Source: Halorubrum rubrum (GTDB taxonomy: Archaea; Halobacteriota; Halobacteria; Halobacteriales; Haloferacaceae). From it: 64,000 bases of DNA. Below are positions 16,360 through 25,717 of this stretch, one piece after another. Position 1 is the stretch's first letter; each line of letters starts with the position of its first letter. Location of the stretch: NCBI RefSeq assembly GCF_024494685.1, contig NZ_JANHDM010000012.1:1-64000 (forward strand), given 5' to 3'. The notes under the pieces were generated by a model. That model had not been told where the DNA came from, searched no databases, and saw nothing but the letters and a program-made list of their open reading frames with translations. The position numbers and the translations under genes were made by a program.

Positions 16360-17532
16360 TCAGGCGTTGGCGGCCCCGCCGGGAACCCTCCCGAACGCGT
16401 TCAAGACGGCGTAGACGGCCACGAGGACGGCCATCCCGGCGGCGGAGGCGAGGAAGACGGCGTCGTAGCTCGCGCCGGCCTCGATCGCCTCGCCGACGAC
16501 CCACGAGCCGGCGGCCTGCGTTGTCATCATGCCGGCGGAGTAGACGGCGTACGCCGACGCCCGCGACTCGTCGGGCAGCGAGCCGAGCAGGTACGTGTCG
16601 CCGGCGGGAAACAGCATGTGGACGGAGAAGCCGACGAGCACGCTGGCGAGGACGACCGCGACGAGCCCCGACGCGAGGACCGCGAACACGACGCTGACGA
16701 GGAAGGCGGTCACGATCCCGAGGATGTACGGGAGGTTTGGGATCCGGTCCGCGATCTCGCCGGAGACGAGGAAGGCGGGGACGCCGGCCGCGAAGATCAC
16801 GGTGAGCAGGTTGCGGGCGGTCGCCGGCGGGAGCCCCTTGTCGATCATGTACAGCTCGTAGAAGTTGAACAGCCCCTGCCAGACGAAGGCGGTCGCCCCG
16901 ATGAGCACGACGCCCGCGAGGATGAGCTTCCACTCCGAGCGCGCGCCGCCGAAGAAGTCCGTGTCGCTTCGGCCCGCGTCCGGGAGGTCGGTCCGACGGG
17001 CCAAGGCGACGACGAGGACGGTCGTGAGCGCGGCCGCGACCGCGAGCCCGTAGAACGCGTACCGCCAGTCGTACCACAGCGTGACGGTGACGACCGGTGC
17101 GGCGATGACGGCCGACAGCTGGCTCGCCATCCCGTGGATCCCCATGACGCGGCCGACGCGGTCGGGGAACAGCTCCGCGATGAACGGGTTGGCGGCGACG
17201 AAGTAGACGCCGGAGGCGCTCCCGACGACGAACGCGGCGAGCATCAGCGAGGGGACGCCGGGCGCGAGCGCGACGCCGAGCGCGCCGATCGTGAGCATCG
17301 CACCGGAGACGACCACGACGCGAACGCGGGAGGTGCGGGTGAGCACCCAGCCGGTCGGGATCCGCGGCGAGGCGGAGCCGAGCCACGCCAGCGTGACGAC
17401 GAGGCCGGCCGTTCCCTCGCGGATCGTGAACTCGTCGATGAACTCGCCGACGAGCGGCGCGAACACCACCCGCGCGAAGTTCGCGAGGAAGACCATCGCA
17501 CACAGCGAGCCGAACAGCCGGTTCCGAGACAC
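16360..17532 (-). CDS. MFS transporter
   Basis: A 390-aa protein with about 12 hydrophobic segments. The loop between TM2 and TM3 (SASPRIPTGWVLTRTSR) and the TM4-5 region (NPFIAELFPDRVGRVMGIHG) fit the MFS signature. It closely resembles the carrier at 54260-55432 in order of motifs (FVWQGLFNFYELY versus FVWQGVFNFYVTY), so the two are paralogs. Substrate unknown. ATG start, with no operon partner on either side. Confidence 0.85.
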   Translation of the reverse strand: MSRNRLFGSLCAMVFLANFARVVFAPLVGEFIDEFTIREGTAGLVVTLAWLGSASPRIPTGWVLTRTSRVRVVVVSGAMLTIGALGVALAPGVPSLMLAAFVVGSASGVYFVAANPFIAELFPDRVGRVMGIHGMASQLSAVIAAPVVTVTLWYDWRYAFYGLAVAAALTTVLVVALARRTDLPDAGRSDTDFFGGARSEWKLILAGVVLIGATAFVWQGLFNFYELYMIDKGLPPATARNLLTVIFAAGVPAFLVSGEIADRIPNLPYILGIVTAFLVSVVFAVLASGLVAVVLASVLVGFSVHMLFPAGDTYLLGSLPDESRASAYAVYSAGMMTTQAAGSWVVGEAIEAGASYDAVFLASAAGMAVLVAVYAVLNAFGRVPGGAANA

Positions 17533-17762
17533 GGTGGCCGTTTCCGGCCGCCGGGTACAAGCGTTGCGGAACCGGCCGCTCGCTCCCGATCAGGTCGCCG
17601 GTCCGGCCGCGGTTCGCGCGGGATCCGTGACGCGGTTTCGGCCCCGGTCACGCCCGCGAACCGCACCGCGAAGTCGCCGCCGCCGTCGAGACCTCTCGGT
17701 CGTCTGACGCCCGTCGTCCGACGTGCGGGGTTTTTATACCCACCGGCGCCGAACGTCGGCAC

Positions 17763-17933
17763 ATGAAATCCACGCGCAAGGCGCTACGGGACGGTGACCT
17801 GTTCAAGGACACCTACGAGCGGCTCAACTGCGCGGCGTGCGAGAAGGTGCTCAAAAAGCAGAACGACCCCGACGAGGTGTTCTCGGTCCGCATCTGTCCG
17901 GAGTGCGGTTCCGAGTTCAAGGAACTCCGGTAG
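17763..17933 (+). CDS. HVO_0758-type zinc-finger mini-protein
   Basis: A 56-aa protein: MKSTRKALRDGDLFKDTYER, a CAAC pair, NDPDEVFSVRICPECG and the end FKELR. The KNDPDEV...CP(D/E)CG...KELR pattern and length match the haloarchaeal HVO_0758 family as I recall it. TTTTTATA lies about 27 nt upstream, giving a leaderless start. It probably binds zinc; role unknown. Confidence 0.85.
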   Translation: MKSTRKALRDGDLFKDTYERLNCAACEKVLKKQNDPDEVFSVRICPECGSEFKELR

Positions 17934-17987
17934 TCGTCGCCGGTCGCCGCGATCGGCCCGCCGGTTTCCGTGCTCCCTTCTCGTCGC

Positions 17988-19094
17988 CTACTCGAAGACC
18001 GCGTCGAACGCCGACGCGCCGAGCGGGTCGAACGTCCCCGCGGCGACGTTCTCTCGCAGGTGATCGGGGTCCGTCGTCCCGACGAGAGCGCAGGTCACGC
18101 CCGGCGCGCTTCGCGCGAAGTTGAGCGCGCGCTGGGCCGGCGTGTCGCCCGAGAGCCGCGCGTCGACGCCCGCCGGGATCGACCCGTCCGCCGCCAGGTC
18201 TCCCTGTCCGAGGCTCGCGCTCGTGACGACCGAGAGCCCGGCCTCGTGGGCGAACTCGAGCGTCGAGATCGGCTCGCCGTGCGGGTCGTCGGGTGGACGC
18301 TGGTTCGCCCGCGTGAAGGCGTCTGCCATGTGGACGGTGAAGGGGAGCTGTATCGCCGCCAACCCGTGGTCGTCGTCGGGACCGACCGCCTCGCCGGCCG
18401 CGTTCGCGCGGGCGAGGACCTCGCGCAGCGAGAGGTACCGCTCGGCTTCCTCGGGGACCCGGAACGCGTCCCACGTCGCGACCCCGTACGCCCCGAGATC
18501 GCCCGCGAGCCGCCGGCGTTCGAGCGTCTCGAAGGCGGCCTCCAGCGCGTCGTACACCGCCTCCCGCGACCGCGCTTCGAGCTGCGTCTCCGGGTTGTGG
18601 ACGTAGTAACAGTCGACTGTCTCGAGGCCGAGCCGGTCGAGCGAGCGGTCGAGCGACCACTCCAAGTACCCCGGCGCGAGCGAGTGCGCGCCCGCGAGGT
18701 CGGCCGGGTCGACGACCCCCGGATCGACGAACCGCTCCCGGAGGTACGCGGCCGGGTCGTCGGGGCGCTCGCCGTCGAAGGGGAGGAACCCGCCCTTCGT
18801 CGCCACCACGACCGCCTCGCGGTCGACGTCGGCGTCTCGGAGCGCCTCGCCGACGATCCGCTCCGATCGCCCGCACCGGTAGTTGGCGGCGGTGTCGACG
18901 TGGTTGGTCCCCGACTCGATCCCGAGCCGGAGCGTCTCCCGGAGGGCGTCGTCGACGGCGGGTGTCGGCTCGCCGAGGTACGTCCCCAGCCCGACGCTCG
19001 CGGCGACGCCCGGTCCGAACCGCCTGAAGTAGGTCCGCCCGAAGGCGTCGCCGAACGCGTCGCGGTAGCCCCAGAGGGCGTCTCGGGTAGCCAT
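17988..19094 (-). CDS. Aldo/keto reductase
   Basis: A 368-aa AKR with the catalytic tetrad in place: Asp and Tyr in HVDTAANYRCGRSE, Lys in VVVATKGGF and His in CYYVHNPE. The C-terminal NADP-binding stretch is GVTCALVGTTDPDHLRENV. It is longer than typical (about 320 aa) because of an N-terminal extension and an insert around PDDPAAYLRERFVDPG. A TTTTATGC box precedes the ATG. Substrate unknown. Confidence 0.88.
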   Translation of the reverse strand: MATRDALWGYRDAFGDAFGRTYFRRFGPGVAASVGLGTYLGEPTPAVDDALRETLRLGIESGTNHVDTAANYRCGRSERIVGEALRDADVDREAVVVATKGGFLPFDGERPDDPAAYLRERFVDPGVVDPADLAGAHSLAPGYLEWSLDRSLDRLGLETVDCYYVHNPETQLEARSREAVYDALEAAFETLERRRLAGDLGAYGVATWDAFRVPEEAERYLSLREVLARANAAGEAVGPDDDHGLAAIQLPFTVHMADAFTRANQRPPDDPHGEPISTLEFAHEAGLSVVTSASLGQGDLAADGSIPAGVDARLSGDTPAQRALNFARSAPGVTCALVGTTDPDHLRENVAAGTFDPLGASAFDAVFE

Positions 19095-19264
19095 GGCCGC
19101 CTCGATCGACGGGCGTGACGCATAAAACGTGCGCGACCGGCCGGTCGACGCCCCCGACGACCATCAACGAAGCGACGTGACATCGAGAACGACGCTTCGA
19201 ACGTCTGACGCCCGTACGACGCCGTCAAAACGGTTTTACGTCCTCCCGGAGTCGTGACAGGACG

Positions 19265-20098
19265 ATGGCGTCACTCACCGACCACTTGGCCGAGCTCGTC
19301 GAGGACGCCGACGCGGTGCTCCTCTTCTCTCCGACCGCCTCGTTTCACGACCGATTCGTCGCCGACGAGACGGGCGATCGGAGCGAGGAGCGGGCGGAGA
19401 TCGTCGTCGTCGCGCCCGCCAACGACGTCGACGCGGATCCGTTCGTCGAGCTGCCGATCCCCTTCCGCGACGTGCGCGACCGGATCCGCTTCGGGGTCGA
19501 GGGGGCGATGGAGGCCGACCTCGTGACCGAGGGCGACGAGGTCGTCTGCGTCGTCTCCGTCTTCGAGGGCGAGTCCGACGCGGTGATACGCGTCACCGTC
19601 GACGAGACCGTCCACACCGGCATCTACGACCTCTTCGTCGAGTCCCGTGCCGATCCGAGCGTCATCCGCGACGTCCTCGAGGTCGCCATCGAGCTCGGGA
19701 AGAAGGGACAGAAGGGGAAACCCGTCGGCGCGCTGTTCGTCGTCGGCGACGCGGGCAAGGTGATGAACAAGTCCCGGTCGCTCTCGTACAACCCCTTCGA
19801 GAAGTCGCACGTCCACGTCGGCGACCCCATCGTGAACGTCATGCTCAAGGAGTTCTCTCGGCTCGACGGCGCGTTCGTTATCTCCGACTCGGGGAAGATC
19901 GTCTCGGCGTACCGTTACCTCGAACCCGCCGCCGAGGGGGTCGACATCCCGAAGGGGCTCGGGGCCCGCCACATGGCCGGCGGCGCGATCACTCAGGACA
20001 CGAACGCGACCGCGATCGTCCTCTCCGAGTCCGACGGCCTCGTCCGGGCGTTCAAGGGCGGACGGCTCGTCTTGGAGATCGATCCGGAGGAGTACTGA
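19265..20098 (+). CDS. dacZ: Diadenylate cyclase DacZ (c-di-AMP synthase)
   Basis: A 277-aa protein condensing two ATP into c-di-AMP. The C-terminal DAC domain (about 115-265) has GALFVVGDAGKVMNKSRSLS, the DGA motif in LDGAFVISDSGK (about 200) and the RHxxG-type motif GLGARHMAGGA (about 232), with IVLSESDG after it. The N-terminal 110 residues match the archaeal DacZ arrangement. The stop codon overlaps the ATG of an MscS-like channel gene, implying co-translation. In Haloferax c-di-AMP is essential and tied to osmoregulation (established knowledge); the pairing here fits that. Confidence 0.93.
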   Translation: MASLTDHLAELVEDADAVLLFSPTASFHDRFVADETGDRSEERAEIVVVAPANDVDADPFVELPIPFRDVRDRIRFGVEGAMEADLVTEGDEVVCVVSVFEGESDAVIRVTVDETVHTGIYDLFVESRADPSVIRDVLEVAIELGKKGQKGKPVGALFVVGDAGKVMNKSRSLSYNPFEKSHVHVGDPIVNVMLKEFSRLDGAFVISDSGKIVSAYRYLEPAAEGVDIPKGLGARHMAGGAITQDTNATAIVLSESDGLVRAFKGGRLVLEIDPEEY

Positions 20099-20916
20099 TG
20101 ACGTCGGAGGCTCTCACGTTCGCCGTTCCGGCGGCCCCCGCACAGCGCGCCGACGAGCTGTTGGCCGCGGTCCCCGACCGGGTGTGGCTCGCGCTGTTCG
20201 TGCTCGCGATCGGGCTCACGCTGGCGTTCCTCGTCGGCGTGATCAACCGCCGGCTGTTGATCCGGGCGGGCGTCCCGGAGGCGATAGAGGGAACGACCTT
20301 CGAGCGCACCGCCCGCGAGTTCGACACCTCGACGGTCCGGATCGTGGCGAAGCTGTCGACGTACTTCGTCGTCGCCGTCACCGTCCTCGTCGCGCTCACG
20401 GTCGCGGAGGTGCGCTACGTCGACCTCTTCTGGTCGGACGTGGCCGCGTTCGTCCCGCGGCTGTTCGTCGCCGTCCTCGTACTGATCGTCGGGGTCGTCC
20501 TCGGCGACAAGGCCGAACTGCTCGTCTCCGAGCGGCTCCGGGGGGTCAAGCTCCCGGAAGTGGGGGTGCTCCCGACCCTCGTGAAGTACAGCGTCGTCTA
20601 CGTCGCCGCGCTGATCGCGCTCGGGCAGGTCGGCGTCCAGACGATCGCGCTCGTCGTGTTGCTCGCGGCGTACTCGTTCGCCGTCGTCCTGTTGACCGCG
20701 CTGGCGACGAAGGACCTCCTCGCGGCGGGCGCGGCCGGCGTCTTCCTGCTCCTCCGACAGCCGTACGGGATCGGCGACGAGGTGCGCGTCGCCGGCCAAC
20801 GCGGGATCGTCCAGGAGGTCGACCTCTTCGTGACCCACGTCGAGACCGACGACGGCGAGCACGTCCTCCCGAACCACGCGGTCTTCCGCGACGGGATCGT
20901 GTTGATCCGGGAGTGA
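20098..20916 (+). CDS. Small MscS-family mechanosensitive channel
   Basis: A 272-aa protein with five or so hydrophobic segments. Then comes the pore-like helix (LLTALATKDLLAAGAAGVFLLL) and the MscS beta domain RQPYGIGDEVRVAGQRGIVQ, HVETDDGEHVLPNHAVF. It ends right after the beta domain and lacks the C-terminal alpha/beta vestibule of bacterial MscS. It shares its ATG with the dacZ stop (TGATG). It may sense or relieve osmotic stress under c-di-AMP control; that link is inference from the overlap. Confidence 0.85.
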   Translation: MTSEALTFAVPAAPAQRADELLAAVPDRVWLALFVLAIGLTLAFLVGVINRRLLIRAGVPEAIEGTTFERTAREFDTSTVRIVAKLSTYFVVAVTVLVALTVAEVRYVDLFWSDVAAFVPRLFVAVLVLIVGVVLGDKAELLVSERLRGVKLPEVGVLPTLVKYSVVYVAALIALGQVGVQTIALVVLLAAYSFAVVLLTALATKDLLAAGAAGVFLLLRQPYGIGDEVRVAGQRGIVQEVDLFVTHVETDDGEHVLPNHAVFRDGIVLIRE

Positions 20917-20949
20917 GTCCCTTCTTTCGCGGAGCGTCGAGGAGAACGT

Positions 20950-21207
20950 ATGAGCGCCGACGCCGCGGCCGGCGGCCGCGAGGCGCTCGACCTGTCCGTG
21001 ACGGTCGACAACAAGGCCGCCCGGCACGTGTATCACGCGCACGGTTTCGAGACCGTCGAGCGCGACGGCGACATCCACATGGCGCTCTCGCTCGCGGACC
21101 CGATCGCGACCGAGGTCGCTGGCCGCCGGTCGTCCGCGACGGACCGACCGACCCTCCGAGCGACGGCGCCCGGCACGACACTCCGCTTCCCCGACCACAA
21201 CGGTTAG
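20950..21207 (+). pseudogene. GNAT acetyltransferase C-terminal remnant
   Basis: An 85-aa frame in which residues 13-45 read LDLSVTVDNKAARHVYHAHG followed by FETVERDGDIHMAL. This is the last GNAT strand-helix with the DNxxA...Y...GF signature. The acetyl-CoA-binding half (RxxGxG/A) is missing upstream, and the tail after MAL is unlike GNAT. It is best read as the surviving end of a deleted acetyltransferase between the channel and helicase genes. Confidence 0.6.
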
Positions 21208-21235
21208 GCCCGCCCGTCCCCTCCCGTCGGTAACC

Positions 21236-23698
21236 GTGGGGGACGCCATCGAGTGGCTGCGGAGTCGGCCCTACTACGATGGACAGATCGCCGAGCACCG
21301 CCGGCTACCCGCCCGCGAGCCCGAGTACCGGGACGTCGGCCTCGAGCCGCGGCTCGCGGACGCGCTCGCGGACCGGGGCGTCGACCGGCTCTATCGCCAC
21401 CAGGCCGAGGCGATCGAGGCCGTCCGCGACGGCGACGACGTCGTCCTCGCGACCGAGACCGCGAGCGGGAAGTCGCTCGCGTACGCCGTCCCCGCCTTCG
21501 AGGCCGCAATGGAGGGCGGGGGGCGGACACTGTACGTCGGCCCGCAGAACGCGCTGATCGCCGACCAGGAGGAGTCCCTCTCGGATCTCGCGCGCGGGCT
21601 CGGCTTCGGTAGCCGGGTCTCCGTCGCGTCGTACACCGGGCGGCTCTCGCGGGCGGAAAAACGGGACGTGCGCGACGCTCGGCCGACCGTCCTCCTGTCG
21701 AACCCCGACATGCTCCACTACGCGCTGCTCCCGTACGCGGGTCGGCTCTGGGAGTGGTTCTTCTCGTCGCTCGAACACGTCGTGATCGACGAGGTCCACA
21801 GCTACCGCGGCGTCTTCGGGACGGGGGTCGCGCTCGCGATGCGCCGGCTCGCGCGCACCTGCGAGCGGTTCGGGGCGGACCCGACGTTCGTCTGCTGTTC
21901 GGCGACGATCGGCAACCCCGTCGAACACGCCGCGACGGTCACGGGCCGCGACCCGGACGGGATCGCGCTCGTCGACGAGGACGCCTCCGGCCGGGGGCCG
22001 CGCGACTGGGTGTTGTGGAACCCGCCGGAGTACGACGACGACTGGGCGGAGCGCGGAAGCGGTCGCCGCAAGTCGAGCCACACGGAGAGCAAGCGGCTGT
22101 TCGTCGACCTCGTCGCCAGCGGCCGGCAGACGCTGGCGTTCACCCGCGCCCGACAGACCGCGGAGCAGTACGCGACCGACAGCGCGAGCGACCTCCGCGA
22201 GCGCGGCGAACGCGACCTCGCGGCGAGGGTCGGCGCGTACCAGGCTACCCTGACGGACGACCGCCGCCGCGAGATCGAGGCCGACCTCCACGCCGGCGAC
22301 CTCCGGGGCGTCTGGTCGACGAACGCGCTCGAGCTCGGCGTGGACGTGGGCGGGCTCGACGCCGTGGTCCTCGACGGCTACCCCGGAACCCGGATGTCCG
22401 CCCACCAGCGGGCCGGTCGCGCCGGACGGGGCTCGGACCCCGCGCTCGTCGTGATGGTCGGCGGCGAGGACCAGCTTGACCAGTACCTGATGACCCACCC
22501 CGAGGACTTCTTTCGGGCCCCGCCGGAGGACGCGATCTGCGACCCCGAGAACGACCGGCTCCTCCCCAGACACGTGGCGTGTGCCGCCGACGAAAGCTGG
22601 CTCGCGCCGGCCGACGAGGCGCACTTCGGCGGGTCGTTTCCTGGGGTGGTCGCCGACCTCACGGCGGCGGGGACGCTGGCCCGCCGCGAGATCGCGGACG
22701 GGATGCGCTGGACGTACGCGGGCTCGGAGAGCCCCCAGCACGCGATGAGCCTCCGGACCGCCGAGGAGCGAGAGGTCGAACTGGTCGACGCCGCCGACGG
22801 CGACTCGATCGCCACGCTCGGCTTCGCCGACGCGCTCCGGGACGCCCATCCGGGAGCGATATATCACCAGCAGGGACGCACCTACGAGGTCGTCGACCTC
22901 GATCTCGACCGGAACGTCGCGGAGCTTCGGTCGTCGTGGGCGGACTACTACACCCAACCGCTCACCGAGAAGTCGCTCGCCGTCGAGGAGGACCTCGCGG
23001 AGCGCACGCTGTCCGCGCGCTCCGACGTGCCGGTCCGCTTCGCCGACGTGACCGTCACCGAGCGGGTCACCGGGTTCGTCCGCAAGGACGCGGCGACCGG
23101 CGAGTCGCTCGGCGAGTCCGCGCTCGACCTGCCCGAGACGACGCTCCGGACGCGAGCGCTGTACTTCCCGGTTCCCGATGATCTGGAGTCGGAGATGCGG
23201 ACGATCGGGGCGGCCGGCGGACGCGACGGGGGGACCGACGGTGAGAGCGACGACGCGGCGCCGAGCGCCGACGGCGACGCCGACGCGGCCCCCGGCGGCG
23301 AGCACGCGTTCAACGGCGGGATCCACGCGGCCGAACACGGGATCATCTCGCTGTTCCCGTTCCACCTGCTGTGTGACCGCGGCGACGTCGGCGGGATATC
23401 GACCCCGTACCACCCTCACACCGAGGCGCCGGCGGTGTTCGTCTACGACGGCTATCCCGGCGGCGTCGGGCTCACCCGCCGCGGACACGCCCGGATCGAG
23501 GAGCTGATGGAGCGGACCGCCCGGCTGATCGACGGCTGTGACTGTGCGGACGGCTGTCCCTCCTGCGTCCAGTCGCCACACTGCGGAAACGCCAACGAGC
23601 CGCTCGCGAAGGCCCCGGCGGTTCGCTTACTGGAGTCGCTGACGGGTGCGAGGGAGGTCGACGAGGCGGACGCGAGCGAGACCGAACCGGCGGAGTGA
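21236..23698 (+). CDS. MrfA/Hrq1-type DEAD/H helicase with DUF1998
   Basis: An 820-aa superfamily 2 helicase with GTG start. Motif I is ETASGKS (about 74-80), II DEVH (about 184), III SAT, and VI HQRAGRAGRG (about 389). The C-terminal DUF1998 region ends in CDCADGCPSCVQSPHCG (about 768-784), the four-cysteine metal site of MrfA, with GYPGGVGLTRRG before it. MrfA is a 3'-5' helicase used in mitomycin-type damage repair in Bacillus (family knowledge). A polar insert lies around residues 660-690. Confidence 0.9.
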   Translation: MGDAIEWLRSRPYYDGQIAEHRRLPAREPEYRDVGLEPRLADALADRGVDRLYRHQAEAIEAVRDGDDVVLATETASGKSLAYAVPAFEAAMEGGGRTLYVGPQNALIADQEESLSDLARGLGFGSRVSVASYTGRLSRAEKRDVRDARPTVLLSNPDMLHYALLPYAGRLWEWFFSSLEHVVIDEVHSYRGVFGTGVALAMRRLARTCERFGADPTFVCCSATIGNPVEHAATVTGRDPDGIALVDEDASGRGPRDWVLWNPPEYDDDWAERGSGRRKSSHTESKRLFVDLVASGRQTLAFTRARQTAEQYATDSASDLRERGERDLAARVGAYQATLTDDRRREIEADLHAGDLRGVWSTNALELGVDVGGLDAVVLDGYPGTRMSAHQRAGRAGRGSDPALVVMVGGEDQLDQYLMTHPEDFFRAPPEDAICDPENDRLLPRHVACAADESWLAPADEAHFGGSFPGVVADLTAAGTLARREIADGMRWTYAGSESPQHAMSLRTAEEREVELVDAADGDSIATLGFADALRDAHPGAIYHQQGRTYEVVDLDLDRNVAELRSSWADYYTQPLTEKSLAVEEDLAERTLSARSDVPVRFADVTVTERVTGFVRKDAATGESLGESALDLPETTLRTRALYFPVPDDLESEMRTIGAAGGRDGGTDGESDDAAPSADGDADAAPGGEHAFNGGIHAAEHGIISLFPFHLLCDRGDVGGISTPYHPHTEAPAVFVYDGYPGGVGLTRRGHARIEELMERTARLIDGCDCADGCPSCVQSPHCGNANEPLAKAPAVRLLESLTGAREVDEADASETEPAE

Positions 23699-23777
23699 GG
23701 CGCGGAGCGGTCGCCGGTCGCTTCGATCCGTCTCGGCGACGCACGCTTTTGTGCCTCCGGGTGGAGGTGGACACACC

Positions 23778-24569
23778 ATGGACCTGGACCTCGACGGCGA
23801 CGCGGCGCTGGTGACGGCATCGAGCAGCGGTCTGGGGAGGGCCTCGGCGAAGGCGCTCGCCCGCGAGGGGACGGACGTGCTCGTCAACGGCCGCGATCCC
23901 GAGCGGCTGGAGCGGGCGGTGAGGGAGATCGAGTCGGTCGCGACGGGCGACGTCGTCGGCGAAACGGCCGACATCACCGAGCGGGAGGAGGTCGAGGGAC
24001 TCGTCTCGCGGGCCGTCGACGAGTTCGGTCGCCTCGACCACCTCGTCACGAGCGCGGGCGGGCCGCCGCCGTTTCGACCCCTGGAGGCCGACGACGAGGA
24101 GTGGTACCGCACGTACGACCTGCTGGTGATGAGCGTCGTCCGGACGGTCCGGGCGGCGACCCCGCATCTCCGCGCGGACGGCGGCGGCACGATCGTGAAC
24201 ATCGCCTCCAGAACGGTGAAGGAGGCCGCGCCGAGCAACGTCCTCTCGACTTCCGTCCGCATGGGTGTCGTCGGCCTCGAGAAGACGCTCTCGACGGAGC
24301 TGGCACCGGACGTGCGGGCGAACGCCGTCCTCCCTGGATCACACGAGACGCCGCGGATCGAGGAGCTGATCGAGTACGCCGTCGAGCGCGGCGAACTCGA
24401 GAGCTACGAGGCCGGCGTCGAGGCGCGGACCGGGGACGTTCCGCTCGGTCGCCTAGGCGATCCGACGGAACTCGGCGACCTCGTGGCGTACCTCTCCTCA
24501 CCCCGGTCGGGCTTCGTCAACGGTCAGGCCGTGACGATCGACGGCGGTGCGGGTTCCTCGACGCTGTAG
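23778..24569 (+). CDS. Atypical short-chain dehydrogenase/reductase
   Basis: A 263-aa Rossmann protein. The cofactor motif is degenerate (TASSSGLGRASAKA rather than TGxxxGIG). The NNAG position reads TSAGGPPPF and the catalytic Ser region is NIASRTVKE. Where YxxxK should be, it has LSTSVRMGVVGLEKTLS, so the Tyr and Lys are replaced. I recall a BKR-like SDR subgroup with exactly this departure from the tetrad. Start chosen at MDLDLDGD; the longer upstream frame overlaps the helicase end. Confidence 0.8.
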   Translation: MDLDLDGDAALVTASSSGLGRASAKALAREGTDVLVNGRDPERLERAVREIESVATGDVVGETADITEREEVEGLVSRAVDEFGRLDHLVTSAGGPPPFRPLEADDEEWYRTYDLLVMSVVRTVRAATPHLRADGGGTIVNIASRTVKEAAPSNVLSTSVRMGVVGLEKTLSTELAPDVRANAVLPGSHETPRIEELIEYAVERGELESYEAGVEARTGDVPLGRLGDPTELGDLVAYLSSPRSGFVNGQAVTIDGGAGSSTL

Positions 24570-24592
24570 GACCGATCGGCGGTGCGTGTCGA

Positions 24593-25507
24593 TCACGCCT
24601 CGGCGGCGGCGCGTTCGAGCGCCGCGGGGTCGACGTCGGCCTCGAAGAGCCGCGCGCCGCAGGCCTCACACGTCGCCGCGAGCACGTCGTACGTCCGGCA
24701 GCAGGACTCTACGACCGTCGTATCGAGCGTCACCGCTCCGTCACACGTCGGACACGTCTCCACGAACAGCCGGAGGCTCCCGAGCAGTTCGCTCCGCCGG
24801 GCGGTCGAGAGTTCCTCCCAGCCGTCCCACCGGTCGTCGATCACCGCCGCGGCGGCGAGGTCGGCGAGGAACGCCTGTCGGGACTCCCAGCGACCCGCGG
24901 GCTCGTCCTCGATGGACGCGACGTAGGCGTGGCCGTGGTCCGTCAGGGCGACCGACGCCGCGTCGAGATCCGTCTCCGCGTCGAACTCCAGGAACCCCGC
25001 CAGCGCGGCCTCGTCCTCGTTGGCGTCGGCGAGCCTCCGAGCCTCCCGCCGCCACGCGTCGTGGAACCGCTCCTCGAGGACGAAGTCGTCGATCGTGGGG
25101 TCCTCGAGGAGGACGCCGGCCTCGACGAGGGCGGTCGCGGGGTCGAACGGTCCCGCGCCCGCCGAATCGTCGACGCCATCCGCGGGCGTCCCGTTCGCGA
25201 CGCCGCCCCGCTCCGGGCCCTTGTCGAACCAGGCGAGCACGCGGTCGGGGAGGTAGCGCTTCGTCAGCGTCGGCGTTCCGGGAACGAGGTAGCCGCGGAC
25301 CCCGATCGTCGCGACCGCGACGGCGAGGACGGCGACCGCCCAGCCGACCGAGACGGTCGCGACGGCGAGCGCGAGGCCCGCGGCGATGACGAGGTTCACG
25401 ATCGTACACGGGAGACAGCGGTTCGATCCGGTGTAACGCGGGTCCCGAAGCCAGGCCGGAAGGCGAGATAACGCGTCCATGTCCGGAGGGAGGCGACGAC
25501 GGAACAT
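24593..25507 (-). CDS. Conserved membrane protein with C-terminal zinc ribbon
   Basis: A 304-aa protein. A short N-terminal cytosolic stretch with CLPC (about 33-36), two hydrophobic segments (VNLVIAAGLALAVATVSVGW and a following one) and a large acidic helical region come first. Near the C terminus CPTCDG and TCEACGARLFE form a four-cysteine site. An alternative ATG at 25480 (MDALSRL) is possible. It resembles haloarchaeal hypothetical membrane proteins; no function known to me. Confidence 0.65.
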   Translation of the reverse strand: MFRRRLPPDMDALSRLPAWLRDPRYTGSNRCLPCTIVNLVIAAGLALAVATVSVGWAVAVLAVAVATIGVRGYLVPGTPTLTKRYLPDRVLAWFDKGPERGGVANGTPADGVDDSAGAGPFDPATALVEAGVLLEDPTIDDFVLEERFHDAWRREARRLADANEDEAALAGFLEFDAETDLDAASVALTDHGHAYVASIEDEPAGRWESRQAFLADLAAAAVIDDRWDGWEELSTARRSELLGSLRLFVETCPTCDGAVTLDTTVVESCCRTYDVLAATCEACGARLFEADVDPAALERAAAEA

Positions 25508-25717
25508 AGGTATGACACCCCTACCGACGCGGATCCGTCCATCTACGATCTCGCAGGTCGTCCTCGAACGGTTCCCGAGGGGCTCTCGGAGACCGACGCC
25601 GTCAGCGAGGTTCGTCGATCGGATCGCGACTAATCAGTGATTGATCGCCGATCGATCGGAGATTCACGACGATCTGGCCGGATTCGAGCGCGGAAAAATC
25701 GCGGTCGCGGAAGCGAC

